Of a stretch of 64,000 nucleotides of DNA, positions 55,101 through 63,985 are shown piece by piece. This DNA is from Branchiostoma belcheri. Lineage: Eukaryota; Chordata; Leptocardii; Amphioxiformes; Branchiostomatidae. How positions within the stretch are numbered: the stretch's first letter is position 1; each line of letters starts with the position of its first letter. The stretch is taken from positions 3,849,655 to 3,913,654 of the forward strand of contig NW_017803157.1 of NCBI RefSeq assembly GCF_001625305.1, in the 5' to 3' direction. The notes below the pieces were generated by a model. That model was not told the DNA's origin. It searched no databases and saw only the letters and a list, made by a program, of their open reading frames with translations. The position numbers were made by a program, and so were the translations under genes.

Positions 55101-56303
55101 ATAATACAACAACATATCCCCTGCACGCTTTACCCCAATTTAGGGGTGTTGTGCAGTATCCAAACAAGAACAAGAACATCATTTAAGTAAAGTTTACACA
55201 TTTAACATCAATCAATAACCATAATTAACAACATTACATCTGACAACAGGCTAACTAATCAACAAAAAATGTAATAACTTGCATTATTGTTTGCTAGGTT
55301 TCGTAGAGTAAATTGTATTAATTATTCAATTACATACCTGAGACGCGGTCCTGTGCAAACCGTGCGTCGTAGTGTCCGGGACCGGGCGCGGCGATCACGC
55401 TGTCCTGAACAGTCAGGAACGTTTCACGACCGGTCATGGACAGGAAAGGAGCGTAGCCATCTGTGTGGGCAAAACATCATCTAATGTTATGTGTGTTAAC
55501 ATAGGCAAGACATCCGGACTTAATCTCCAAAGAGGATGTTTTGGTGGCTAATGGATACAGCCTGGCCAATTTGATCCTGGCCAATTTCATACTCTTTTCC
55601 AGCCACCGTAACATCTGCTTGGAAATTATTCCAGACTATGTTCATGAAAGCAGCACATACACAGTTCAAAACCTTTTCCAAACTGTGTACATCGATGGTT
55701 AGACACCCACTATATATACAATATATGTAATGAGATACACAAGAAAACTGTCACTCAAGCAACTGAATGGATTTTGGAAACTGTCAGACGTTTCAAGTAG
55801 CATCCACTATTTTTGTCAGTAACTGCAAAGTTGTGGATGCTACTTTAAACGTCTGACAGTTTCCAAAATCTATCCAGTTACTTGAGTAAGCTTGAGTTTA
55901 ACCGACGGTGTGTTTGCACCAAAGTTACAATTTCGTGACACGAATCATAAAGCAATCAACCACCAGCTAGAATAATTTAAGGCTTCCTTGACTACATACG
56001 TAACGTTGCAAACGAACTTACTTCAATGTTGTTGCTGTCCTTGCTTAAATACGTCTATTTTTCCGCTAGACGTGGTCTCTAGGTGCCTACTTCAATATAC
56101 GCCCCCCTCCCCACACTCGTCCATTTTAGATATCCTGAAACATCCACTACAGATTTTCTTGAGAAAAAGTATAAAATTCTGGACCTACCGGAGCGAACTT
56201 TAGTCCTAGTCGGAGGCGGTCCCTCGTATGTTCCCGGCCCGACGGCTCCCGTGGTCCCGGTGGGCTGCATGTAACCCATACTTCTTGGAGCTCGATCATA
56301 CAT
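50207..56303 (-). CDS. STPG2: STPG2, sperm-tail PG-rich repeat-containing protein 2 (10 coding exons)
   Basis: Spliced gene on the minus strand; exons in order: 56303-56189, 55460-55338, 54802-54627, 54013-53615, 53119-53006, 52544-52385, 51740-51487, 50996-50816, 50453-50332, 50266-50207. All introns are GT-AG and all phases agree, giving 1704 nt including stop, about 567 residues; my recollection of the human protein is about 459. The start [12 protein letters not shown] parallels the vertebrate MYDRAPR start, and [16 protein letters not shown] and PGPGHYD follow in the same order. About eleven STPG motifs (PGPGxY-like) are spread through the protein. Family members are tied to sperm flagella and microtubules; the exact role is not established. 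The ATG at 56303 has the strong context GCCATG; an in-frame upstream TTG codon is not used. The last exon is the least certain. Confidence 0.88.
50332..50453 (-). CDS. STPG2: STPG2 exon 9
   Basis: Acceptor CCTTCAG, donor GAG|GTAAGC. Contains two motifs, [11 protein letters not shown] at its start and VPGPGAYE at its end. Phase 1 in, phase 0 out. Confidence 0.9.
50600..50815. repeat. Tandem duplication of exon 8 end and following intron
   Basis: GGGCTGCC, CTAGCATCCTAT and GTACTACAGG recur at about 50617 and 50765, each beside an exon 8-like end and donor; period about 147 bp. A decayed third copy is at 52905-52968 in intron 5. Confidence 0.8.
50668..50748 (-). CDS. STPG2: Possible alternative STPG2 exon 8b
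   Basis: An 81-bp open stretch that is a diverged copy of the end of exon 8: it encodes SSERF...[15 protein letters not shown] against SSTRF...[15 protein letters not shown]. Acceptor ACAG and donor CGG|GTCAGT are both present, and the piece is phase 1 at both ends. It could therefore be inserted between exons 8 and 9 without disturbing the frame. The acceptor tract is weak. It may be a cassette exon or a non-used duplicate. Confidence 0.45.
50816..50996 (-). CDS. STPG2: STPG2 exon 8
   Basis: Acceptor TTCTCAG, donor CAG|GTACGT. Encodes [14 protein letters not shown] and ends [17 protein letters not shown]. The 3' end and donor of this exon are duplicated just downstream (50668-50748). Confidence 0.9.
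51078..51337. repeat. Minisatellite, ~45-bp unit, six copies, STPG2 intron 7
   Basis: Units of CTGTCCTTGGTGCTGAACAC, CATCCACA and CAGGCAAACA. Two inverted single copies of the CAGCACCAAGGACAGG core lie in intron 6 at about 52120 and 52282. The 184-codon minus frame here is mostly this repeat. Confidence 0.92.
51487..51740 (-). CDS. STPG2: STPG2 exon 7
   Basis: The acceptor follows a long C-run (CCCCCCCAG); donor AAG|GTAAGA. Encodes [23 protein letters not shown] and the degenerate motif [14 protein letters not shown]. Phase 1 in, phase 0 out. Confidence 0.9.
51772..52032. mobile_element. Foldback-type element in STPG2 intron 6, carries an X-box
   Basis: Shorter relative of 4211-4890: left end TAGAAAGGTAACATTTGCAA, shared interior TGTAACCCAACACCA and GTGTTTGGAGAAGAAG. 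At 51925-51938 it contains GTTGCCATGGTAAC, a perfect RFX X-box palindrome; the 4 kb copy has the diverged ATCACCATGGTGAC-like sequence. Confidence 0.65.
52160..52245. repeat. (GT)n microsatellite, STPG2 intron 6
   Basis: TG dinucleotide tract with TATG and GAGT interruptions. Confidence 0.95.
52385..52544 (-). CDS. STPG2: STPG2 exon 6
   Basis: Acceptor TTCTACAG, donor CAG|GTAACC. Encodes RFVPDKK followed by [18 protein letters not shown] and a basic [11 protein letters not shown] stretch. Leaves in phase 1. Confidence 0.9.
52556..52885 (+). mobile_element. LINE 3' end in STPG2 intron 5, antisense to the gene
   Basis: Begins GATGAGTGGAACTCGCAGCC, matching the EWN...[10 protein letters not shown]-type C-terminus of the 19.7 kb LINE. 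It then continues through a 3' untranslated region with TGCCTGCAAAGC and TTATACCAGCC and ends in GATACAGATACAAA. A 5'-truncated insertion. Confidence 0.65.
53006..53119 (-). CDS. STPG2: STPG2 exon 5
   Basis: 38 codons, phase 0 at both ends; acceptor CCTTACAG, donor AAG|GTTGGT. Encodes [14 protein letters not shown] and ends PPFLSQAK. Confidence 0.9.
53231..53588. mobile_element. Family H MITE in STPG2 intron 4
   Basis: TTGGTTCTCGGATTTCCC through the ATCAACTCCAAAATGC and AGTTCAAAATTCATTG core to ACATAAGTGTGGCC, then TTA. The left terminal ~15 bp are lost. Confidence 0.82.
53615..54013 (-). CDS. STPG2: STPG2 exon 4
   Basis: Largest exon, 133 codons in phase 0. Acceptor CCACCCAG, donor AGG|GTATGT. 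Contains a degenerate motif, [12 protein letters not shown], and a canonical one, [12 protein letters not shown]. The [14 protein letters not shown] stretch resembles the linker type between STPG repeats. Confidence 0.9.
54051..54250. mobile_element. Family S element, copy 5, STPG2 intron 3
   Basis: AGGGTCTGCATGCCC at the left and CATGTAGGCCCTC at the right. The interior is degenerate TTCATAATC/TGCATAAT-type units, related to copy 1 (inverted) but more decayed. No flanking duplication found. Confidence 0.5.
54290..54602 (+). mobile_element. Probable retroposon tail, STPG2 intron 3
   Basis: Ends TACAGATACAGAT, the same short tail as the LINE ends at 33003 and 52885, after a sequence with GGGTGCTGGGTGCACGGC and GCCGCACTTGGAGTCC. 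Not otherwise recognised. Confidence 0.35.
54627..54802 (-). CDS. STPG2: STPG2 exon 3
   Basis: Acceptor TTTTTCAG, donor AAT|GTACGT. Encodes [16 protein letters not shown] and the motif [12 protein letters not shown], then a Gln/Pro-rich tail. Enters in phase 1 and leaves in phase 0. Confidence 0.88.
54803..55337. other. STPG2 intron 2, no repeats recognised
   Basis: AT-rich intronic sequence; TAATAATAATAATG run near 55085. Confidence 0.4.
55338..55460 (-). CDS. STPG2: STPG2 exon 2
   Basis: Acceptor CACACAG, donor CAG|GTATGT. Encodes [14 protein letters not shown] and the STPG motif [12 protein letters not shown]. Phase 1 at both ends. This exon has the clearest resemblance to vertebrate STPG2. 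Confidence 0.92.
55740..55900. mobile_element. Family P head-to-head pair, STPG2 intron 1
   Basis: GATTTTGGAAACTGTCAGAC with GTAGCATCCACT is followed by its complement GGATGCTAC and GTCTGACAGTTTCCAAAATC. TCACTCAAGCAACTG and CCAGTTACTTGAGTAAGC lie at the outer ends. The arms pair over about 60 bp. Confidence 0.65.
56189..56303 (-). CDS. STPG2: STPG2 exon 1
   Basis: Starts [12 protein letters not shown] and includes the first STPG motif, [12 protein letters not shown]. The start codon is preceded by TTTCCGCC. Donor CG|GTAGGT, ending in phase 1. Confidence 0.9.
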
Positions 56304-56512
56304 GGCGGAAAGCTTCAAGAAACTTCTTGAAACGAGAAATCTTTTTCACACTTCGCTGCGTTGCCCCCTCCTAAAATTCTTGAAGGAAGACCCTAGGTTT
56401 GCTAAAATGTGGTGACAGTTGCCTCAAATGTCCCTCAATCGCGTGGATTCCTCAAAGTCTTGGGAATAGGATCCCTTGGATAATCTTGAGGAGGTTGTCA
56501 CCTTCTTAAATC

Positions 56513-56585
56513 GTCCTCTATGGTAACAACAGAGAAACACAGCTGACCTCGCGACGTTGTTTATTGCGCTACGTTGCTAGGTAAC
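56513..56585 (-). promoter_or_regulatory. STPG2 promoter with two RFX X-boxes
   Basis: GTTGCTAGGTAAC (56573-56585) and GTCCTCTATGGTAAC (56513-56527) both fit RYYNYY-N(1-3)-RRNRAC. They lie 210-282 bp upstream of the start codon, the position typical for X-boxes of ciliary genes. RFX factors drive ciliary and flagellar gene expression in animals; use here is inferred. Confidence 0.65.
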
Positions 56586-56603
56586 GCGCGGCCGCAAAAC
56601 GTC

Positions 56604-57689
56604 CGCAACGTCGTAAAATCCGACCAGGCGCGCCGCATTGCTGCAGCGACATGTAGCGATATATAGCAAAACTGCAGGAATGGATTTTTAAAAAGACTCC
56701 CCAAGAGGGTGACGTTGGATCTTTTATCGATATAGAAAAGTTGAATCATAGGATAAATGAAACTACGGGCGTAGAAACTACGACTTTAGTATTTTGACCG
56801 AGTTTCATACTTACAATTTCATTATATTCAGATGCTCTGCATAAAGGCTTGCAAAATAGAAAAGCAGTAGAAGGTAGGATAAGAATAAGAGTATTTTAGC
56901 TAAGCCCACGTGTCTCCATTAACACTTTTATTGACATGCATAGCAAAAAAGAACGAAAAAGAAAAAAATACACCAAACATAAACCCAAACCCCTGCTTGG
57001 AGAGTACCAAACCTCTGCTTGGAGAGTAATCGTTCCCCCATCTCTTTTTTTTTTACCTCCATGGTTCCCCTAAGGGCTGCACCTGCCCCCGTGATGTTTC
57101 CGCGAGGCCCTTTCATGTTCCCGCGCTGAAAAATGGCGCACGACAGCCAACTTTTCCCCCGGGAGCAGGCCGCTCTCACAGCCGGAGACAGGCGCCGAGG
57201 CGCTGCGGTATATACACGTATAGATTTTATCGGAAATTTATAACTTTGGGTGGCGCGGAGAACCTTTTATGGTAGGTCGCTGCATGGCGTGCGGGCGAAA
57301 CCATTCCACTCTCCAACAGATCGCAATCCCCACTTACAAAGACATTTAAAAATATAAGATACAACCATAAATGTTTGACTCAGTAAACTCCACCAGTACA
57401 CATCTCTTAAATGACGATGCGGCTAGAAATAGTAACGCATAGTAACGCAAATTTCATTTGATGATCTGAGCAATAGAGGAAAATGGTCCCTATGCTTTTA
57501 GATGGACTGGTCCAGGTGCAATGCTCAGTGTTGGGTTGAACGCAAGCACGGGAGGATAGCTCTGCGCCGCTAGCTATAGCTACGGGTGGGAGAGCGTTAG
57601 AGAACCGGGAGACCCTTCCTAGCTTGCCTGGACGGCGTTGCAACCTTGAGACGGTACAGAGGAGGAGAGGAAATTGTGATCCGTAAGAA
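56604..57689. other. Intergenic divergent promoter zone, GC-rich patches
   Basis: Contains CTGCTTGGAGAGTACC and CTCTGCTTGGAGAGTA near 56990-57030, two close copies of the MITE end seen at 23181. GC-rich at 57055-57200 and 57540-57690. No coding exon recognised. Confidence 0.4.
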
Positions 57690-57963
57690 GACGTGCCGGA
57701 TGCTGCAGTGAACGCGAAGATCACAGCCAATCAGCGCGCTCGGTTCCGCATTACGTCACGGTGTGAAGAAAAAAATCTGGTGGGTCTGTCCCGGCCTCAG
57801 TACAACGCGAGCCAAGCTGGATGGTACGGCAGGAGTAGCGCGCAAGCCCCACGGACAGAACAAGCGGGCATCGCAACCGACAGCCACGGCCACTGGCGTC
57901 ACCCTCACCGGTATCTCCATCCCTGAAAAGCGGATCACCCTCCCGAGGCGGCGCGTCAGCCAG
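57690..57963 (+). promoter_or_regulatory. Candidate promoter and 5' exon of a plus-strand gene
   Basis: CCAAT (57727-57731) and the CRE-like TTACGTCA (57751-57758) lie close together in a CpG-rich stretch. About 200 bp on, GTCAGCCAG|GTACGT is a strong splice donor (exon end 57963). One frame stays open to the donor but lacks an ATG, so the exon is probably untranslated. From memory, the vertebrate neighbour head-to-head with STPG2 is RAP1GDS1; no coding match to it was seen here. Confidence 0.35.
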
Positions 57964-58120
57964 GTACGTTGAGTCTAACCGGCGCCGACAGGTCCGACTG
58001 TTCCCCGGCCCGCCCGCTGTCTCCCGCCCGTCGGCTCCGCTTTTGTTCTGCGTTAAACGCCGGCGACGGGAGTCGATTACTCACTCGCACGCAAGGTTTT
58101 TATATAATATATAATAATAT

Positions 58121-58319
58121 TAGCCTCCGTAGCAGGCTTATAGAACTGGGGGTTTTTGGTGGTCTTCGGCTGTTTTCTGATTAGACCAGTTCTAAAAACG
58201 GGGGTAATTCAACCAGGCCGGCTATGTTGTCTATATGCAATCAGAAAATAGTACATAAAAGCTTCAAAAGACCCTGAAGACCCCCCAAACCCCTAGTTTT
58301 TGGCATGTTGTGGAGGCTA
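58121..58319. mobile_element. Family A MITE with perfect 9-bp target duplication
   Basis: TAGCCTCCGTAGCAGGC to GCATGTTGTGGAGGCTA. TAATAATAT on both sides (58112-58120, 58320-58328). If the gene model above is right it lies in its first intron. Confidence 0.9.
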
Positions 58320-58419
58320 TAATAATATAACGGCGAGGTTTTTCTATATAACTGTGTCATGTTGTTTTAATGTCACGCCCCTTTCCGCTGGCCAGTTGGT
58401 CTTGCCCCATCCTAATCGC

Positions 58420-58735
58420 TACATTCACTTGTCCCTCTAAAATCGCTACAGACACGTCCCAAGAATAATGATACATGCCATTGGCAACATCGCATGACCC
58501 TTAATATATTGCCACAGTAAAAATGTGGCAACACAATGTTGCACTTCTAGGCTACATCATATTACAAAATTAAATTTATTTGATTCACTTGTCCCTCTAA
58601 AATCGCTACAGTCATGTCCCAAGAATAATGATACATGCCAATGGCAACATCGCATGACCCTTAAAATATTGCCACTGTCAAAAAATGTTGCAACACAAAT
58701 GTTGCACTTCTAGGCTACGTCCTCACATTTCTTAA
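58420..58735. repeat. Tandem duplication, ~157-bp unit
   Basis: TTCACTTGTCCCTCTAAAAT, AATAATGATACATGCCA and GTTGCACTTCTAGGCTAC appear twice (about 58424 and 58585). Confidence 0.9.
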
Positions 58736-58837
58736 TTGAATTTATTTGAGGTTGCAAATGCCAAGTATGATGTCACAAGTAGGATCCATTCACAAATGGT
58801 ACCATGATTGGTTTGGACAGTGACACATTTCTAGTCC

Positions 58838-59204
58838 GGCCACACCAATTTAATTTGTTGGTTCTTGGATTCGCCTCTTCATTTCTGATTGTCAAAAAGA
58901 AAAAAAAAAAGATTCTGGTTCTGAAGCAACTAAAAAATGCTCATATTTTCCCCCCAACCATTGAGGAAAGTCCTTTTCTTACTAGTTGTTACAGTTTTTC
59001 CATCTATCAATGCATTGGTTTGATTAAAAGTTCAAAATTCATTGTTTAGATATTAACCCAGCCTTTTGTATTGACTTCATGGCTTCTGTCGTAGCATTAG
59101 GTGCTATAATAGAATGCCTAGACCTGTTTGAATTTTTTTTCGCTCTGTCGCTCCATATTTTTTCTTAAAAAATCTGAGAACCAATAAATGAAACTGGTGT
59201 GGCC
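58838..59204. mobile_element. Family H MITE, near full length
   Basis: GGCCACACCAATTTAATTTG to ATGAAACTGGTGTGGCC. Flanks read TCC and TCT rather than TAA/TTA, so the target duplication is eroded or atypical. Confidence 0.88.
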
Positions 59205-60298
59205 TCTGGTAATGTTAGAGGGATGACAACACGCTCCGAACAAATCAAACCCTCTACACTTCCTTTTAGAGCGTTGCCAGCTGTTTGCTGGGTTGATGTA
59301 TATTTGATGGTATCACTTTTGTGTTCGTATGACCGTTTCACAATACTGTGCCCCAGAATACTTGATACTGTCCGAGACATTTATAATCAAAAGAGGCAGT
59401 ACACAGCTGGTTGAAGCCTTTGAAATAAAACGCTTTTCAAGAGCGTTGAGCAAGGATTATGTATATGTGCACTTCACAGTTTTCTTTGTATTTAATGACT
59501 GTTTTGCTAATCTTTAAACTAAATATCCCACTCGATTTATTACCTTCATTAAGAATGTCATGTTTTCGGTACTGTTTTCGGTGTGTGTGTTTGTGAGTGA
59601 GTCTGTTTGTAAACACGATAACTCGAGGAGGCTTACATAGATTATCCAATGAGGTTTAAAATCCTTGGATTGTTTTGTATTTTTGGCAGCAGAGAAACAT
59701 AAATTTTATAATTCGTCAGTCATAAACATTAACATAATTTGGCAAATGTATGAGGTCTTCAAGAAATTGCTACTTATTCAGTAATACTGTATTTTTGTAT
59801 GTGACAACTGCCCCACTGTATGACTGAATGCTCTGTGCATTGCCTGCCTTCACCATTTGGCAATGTTCTATCTTTATATATGGACCACTTTGAGGCCCGA
59901 GACAAAACTGACCCCATCTTCACAACATTTCTCCTTTCAATTGATGCACTTAACAGCTGGCAAAGGGCTTAGTGAAAGTAGAGGTCATCACCATTTGTCA
60001 AAAAGAACATACTTGGACTGAATGCTTATATTGTGATCTTACAGAAAAGTGTGGCATTGAGCATTAAGGACTTTTCTCTCTTCTAAAAAGAAGTACATGT
60101 AAGTAGTCATGAACAAAATCTTGTCTTCAATCTGCTAACGCTTCATGTAAATTAAATTATGATATGTATAAGACGAAATCTGAAAGATGAGCTAGAATTT
60201 ATAAAGGAAGGTCATAGAGAAAGGTAAAAGGACTGTGAAGGGAAAATTTCTCCAGGTATATTTTAGTATTTTAGTATAAAGTAAAATATGTTTGAGTA
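59205..60298. other. No gene seen
   Basis: Short frames at 59165-59649 on both strands lack motifs. AT-rich. Confidence 0.35.
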
Positions 60299-60345
60299 TG
60301 AGTGTGTGTGTGTGTATGTGTGTGTGTGAGTGTGTGTGTGTGTGA
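60299..60345. repeat. (GT)n microsatellite
   Basis: GTGTGTGTG tract with TATG and GAGT interruptions. Confidence 0.95.
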
Positions 60346-60635
60346 CAATACACTAAGCTTATTTTCACCATTCCTCTGTTATATCATGTTAGCAAGAAGG
60401 TGCTTTTAAATTAACAAATGGGAAAATTGTACATGTAATTGGTATTTTAATAGGAAATGAAAAAAAATCAATACTGTTGCCCGCATTCCTCCTTACATAG
60501 AGATATATGCACGATTGTGACCCTTTCATAGGATATAAATAAACTGGAATCACAGCGGATGTTTTTCATAAGAAAATCGCCTGCCATTCCGTCTCCGACA
60601 TGAGTCACCCCGAATGTGATTAAAGGCCCAACCCT

Positions 60636-60680
60636 GTTGCCATGGTAACATTAAAGGACTATTCATGTTGCCATAGAAAC
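60636..60680. promoter_or_regulatory. Pair of RFX X-boxes
   Basis: GTTGCCATGGTAAC (60636-60649) is a perfect palindromic X-box; GTTGCCATAGAAAC (60667-60680) fits the consensus 31 bp further on. The surrounding ~300 bp contains no recognised repeat. It may be an enhancer or a promoter of an unseen gene. Confidence 0.5.
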
Positions 60681-61290
60681 AGGTCTAAATCTTTAATGCT
60701 GTGAGCAGTGTCCTCTTTCCCCTGTATAAATTTCTGGTGTGACCTCTGTAAAGATCTTTTACCAAGGTTACCTGGGGTATTAATTAACATTACACACTAA
60801 CAAGTTGTCTTAATTAATAGTTATCATCATAAAAAGAGAATTGTTTTAAGGTTTCGTTGTAAGTAAAGCAGAAAATATGTTGGGCAAAAGCTGTAAAAAC
60901 AGCCTTTGAGATTTGTTTATTGTTGCTTTATACAACTTGGTGACATAATATTTAACAAATATAATCATAAAATGTACAGAAAATGCAAAAATAAGCAAAA
61001 TCAAGCGAAAACAAGTGGTCTGAAAGAAAAGAATTGTATGTGGATGATTTTTGTATATTAAGCTTTGAATAATGCTTTATAAGTGTTTCTCTAAATGGTT
61101 TCAGGTGTGAGGTAGCAAGGATTTATACTCTTTATGTTTCAGCTAACTGAAAATCAATAAAGACCACGTCTTTATTGTAATTTGAGACTTCCAATTCCTT
61201 AAGTGATCTTCAAAATTTACAGCTGAATCTATCTAACTCCCATGTATTAATTAGATTGTATAAGTTTTTCTGCAATCATTTGATACAAAG
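60681..61290. other. No gene seen
   Basis: AT-rich unique sequence. Confidence 0.35.
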
Positions 61291-61392
61291 CAGGCTCGAA
61301 ATTCATTTTTAGGAATAGGTGCACTGGTGTTACCCAACCTACAAAATTGGGTGCACAAAAAAAATTTGGATGCAGCATATAAAATAACCTTA

Positions 61393-61761
61393 GGCCACAC
61401 CAATTTAATTTGTTGGTTCTCGGATTTTTTCAGAAAAAATATGAAGCGACAGGGCGAAAAAAAATAAAATAAAAACAGGTCTAGGCATCCTATTATAGGC
61501 TTAAATGCTACGGAATGAGCTATGAAGTCAACACAAAAGGCTGGGTTAAAATTTAAACATTGAATTTTGAACTTTTAATCAAACCACTGCAATGATAGAT
61601 GGGAAAACTGTAACAACTAGGAAGGAAAGGACTTTCCTCAACTGTTGGGGGGCAAAACATGAGCATTTTTCAGTTGATTCAGAATCAATTTTTTTTTTTT
61701 TGCAAATCAGAAAAAAACGAAGAGGCGAATCCGAGAACCAACAAATTAAATTGGTATGGCC
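61393..61761. mobile_element. Family H MITE nested in family G
   Basis: 369 bp, GGCCACACCAATTTAATTTG to AAATTGGTATGGCC, TTA on both sides (61390-61392, 61762-61764). Confidence 0.92.
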
Positions 61762-61864
61762 TTAAGTATTACAACAAAGATTTTATTACTTTTCTGACAC
61801 GGTAGATGTAAAAAATATCCTGTATACTAGTAATATTAATTGTTATAACTGTTACATAATTAAG

Positions 61865-61919
61865 TTGGTGTGTTATGCCGAAAGGCGGTTATACCGGCTA
61901 TACTAATGCAGATACAGAC
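61865..61919 (+). mobile_element. LINE 3' tail nested in family G
   Basis: TTGGTGTGTTATGCCGAAAG, GCGGTTATACCGGCTATAC and GCAGATACAGAC match the LINE tails at 33003 and 52556. Confidence 0.55.
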
Positions 61920-62261
61920 ATTTGTGTGCATTTAATATCTTTTCATAAACCTATAAAAATATTTGGGTGCACAGGAAAGAACTGGGTGCACAGCTCCAAA
62001 TTTGTGTGCATTGAAGTTTATTGGTCAAACATTACCTGTGCAATCGCAGCCTTTTATAGTGCTGAATTGATGCAGGGTTTATAATCGGTTTACAAGTACA
62101 TACTTATTAGGAAGCAATCAATAATCACAATAATACATATAACACATTGGCTCCACACTTTTTGTGGAACTGTCACAAGGGTCTGTGCGGCTGCCATTCG
62201 GCACCACCAGGTGACCTCAATGCAACTTTCCCTAACACATGCACCCAATATTTCGAGCCCT

Positions 62262-62515
62262 ACAGAGTGTTAGTCCCTCCCTCATGTGTTTGTGGAAGTA
62301 GTGTGTCAGCGGGTTTGGTATGTTGACTTCATGGCTCCTATCATAGCATTTGGGGCCATAATAAAATGCCTAGGTTTTTAGTAATTTTTTTCCCTGTTGC
62401 TACATACTTTTTCTAGAAAAATCTGAGAACCAACAAATCAAAATGGTGTGGTCTTATCATCCGATACAGAGTGTTAGTCCCTCCCTGATGTGATTGCGGA
62501 AGTAGTGTGTCAGCG
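62262..62515. repeat. ~50-bp direct repeats around a truncated family H MITE
   Basis: ACAGAGTGTTAGTCCCTCCC ... GTAGTGTGTCAGCG occurs at 62262-62311 and about 62467-62515. Between them is the right third of a family H element (about 62312-62453) ending AAATGGTGTGGTC. Confidence 0.85.
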
Positions 62516-63636
62516 ATCCCTCCTGCGTCACCAGATGTGTTTATGCCGGTTATGCATATTTGATGAGCCGCGACGGATCTGAAACTTTAATGACCCAGGT
62601 GTTAGATCTGACCTGTAACATTTAAGGGAGGGCTTTATGTTGGGAGAACACAGGAAGAGATTATGTGATGATGGAAGGGTAGTTAATCATTCTGTTAAAT
62701 TAACATGGAAAAATGCACTGAAAACCATACCAATTTATTACTAGTAATTAAGAGTTAATGACCTGTCCCAAGGTGTATACAGGTGACTCATAAGGCCAGC
62801 TCATCATTTTCTATAAGGCCATGTTGATTTGATTATATGGATGACATCCGCGCGTGCATGAATTTTTGGTAATACTGTAAATCGTACAAAACAGTTGCAA
62901 AATGAACAAATATATACCGTAAGTTGAAAACGATACCGATGTCGTAGAATGCCAAAATCAAATGAAAAAGACAAAAATGTAAAGAAATGAATTTGAAGGC
63001 TAGATTGTTTGCCATACCATACCCTGTGTCATTTGCTTAACCTTCAAAACCACGTAGATTTCATAATAAAAGCATTTTTTTTTGGCCAAACTTTTTTTTA
63101 ATCGCACGCTCGCATCAATTTTGGGGTTCCCAGAGGATGTTATCCATATAATCAAATCAACATGGCCTAACCACCGATTAAACTATTGGGTGAGTGAAGT
63201 GTTTTTTGGGAGGAAAAACTCCCGTACACACACTATTGCACGATACGTTGAAAACAAAGATGGCAGACTAAAACTTAATCTTGTGCCCAGGGTCATGTGA
63301 ATCATTGGATGATTCCACTTACAGTGGGGGTGGCAACGCAAATTACGTTTTCTGCCCTTCCACTCAAAGTTCACTCAAAATTTTTATTATATATTCCTAT
63401 TGAACATTTTAATTCAATAAAGAAATGTTCTACAAAAAACTCTAGTTGGCAAAAAAAGGCCACTCCCCCTACTGCATAATGGTATGGTCAAGTGGTCAAT
63501 TATTCTAATAAATGACCACTTATCATAATTATTCACCATTTGTCACATTTTCTATCACATCACAGCATTATAAACAACATAGAATGGGGACTTATGTTTG
63601 GGGTAACTTTCTGGAAATGTGATTGATGTCAGCCTC
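62516..63636. other. No gene seen
   Basis: AT-rich. Inverted motifs ATTTGATTATATGGATGAC (about 62828) and the complement near 63137 (GGATGTTATCCATATAATC) bracket ~320 bp and could be the ends of a further decayed element (CATGTTGATTTGATTATATG / CATATAATCAAATCAACATG). Confidence 0.4.
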
Positions 63637-63985
63637 ATCAGGGAGGGTCGAAGGTACCCAGAGGTTTGCTCTAATGGCGTCGAATGATTAAATGGTTCGG
63701 CTAGCAAAGACGAGGTCACCGGTTTGATTCAGTACATTCCTGAGATGATGTGTCCTCGGGAAAGACAGTTAACACAACTTTTCTCACTCCCGTAAGGTGT
63801 AAAATCAGACCACCAGTGGCTTTGGTTGGGGAGGTAAAAGGTACAAATGTAGTGGAAGGAGATGGTTAGGCTCCATCTTCTAATACCTTGCTAGATAGAC
63901 ACACTTTGATATAATCTAAGCCCCTATGACCTCAATCAGGCTATGGGACTATCTTTACCTTTACCTTTAAAGATTAGTGTCTTGT
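63637..63985 (+). mobile_element. tRNA-derived SINE
   Basis: A tRNA-like head with the B box GGTTTGATTC (about 63721) is followed by a central region with CCTCGGGAAAGACAGTTAAC and TTTCTCACTCCCGTAAGGTG. A 3' part ends in TCTTTACCTTTACCTTTAAA. The conserved-looking centre resembles domains shared by SINEs of many animals (from memory). Confidence 0.6.

Larger units (their letters stand above)
61291..62262. mobile_element. Family G hAT-like element with nested insertions
   Basis: Inverted orientation: CAGGCTCGAAATTCATTTTT at the left, CCCAATATTTCGAGCCCTA at the right, flanked by CAAAG and CAGAG (5-bp duplication, one mismatch). It contains a full family H MITE (61393-61761) and a LINE tail (about 61865-61919). 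A further ~200-bp block at about 62030-62230 is absent from other copies. Confidence 0.8.
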
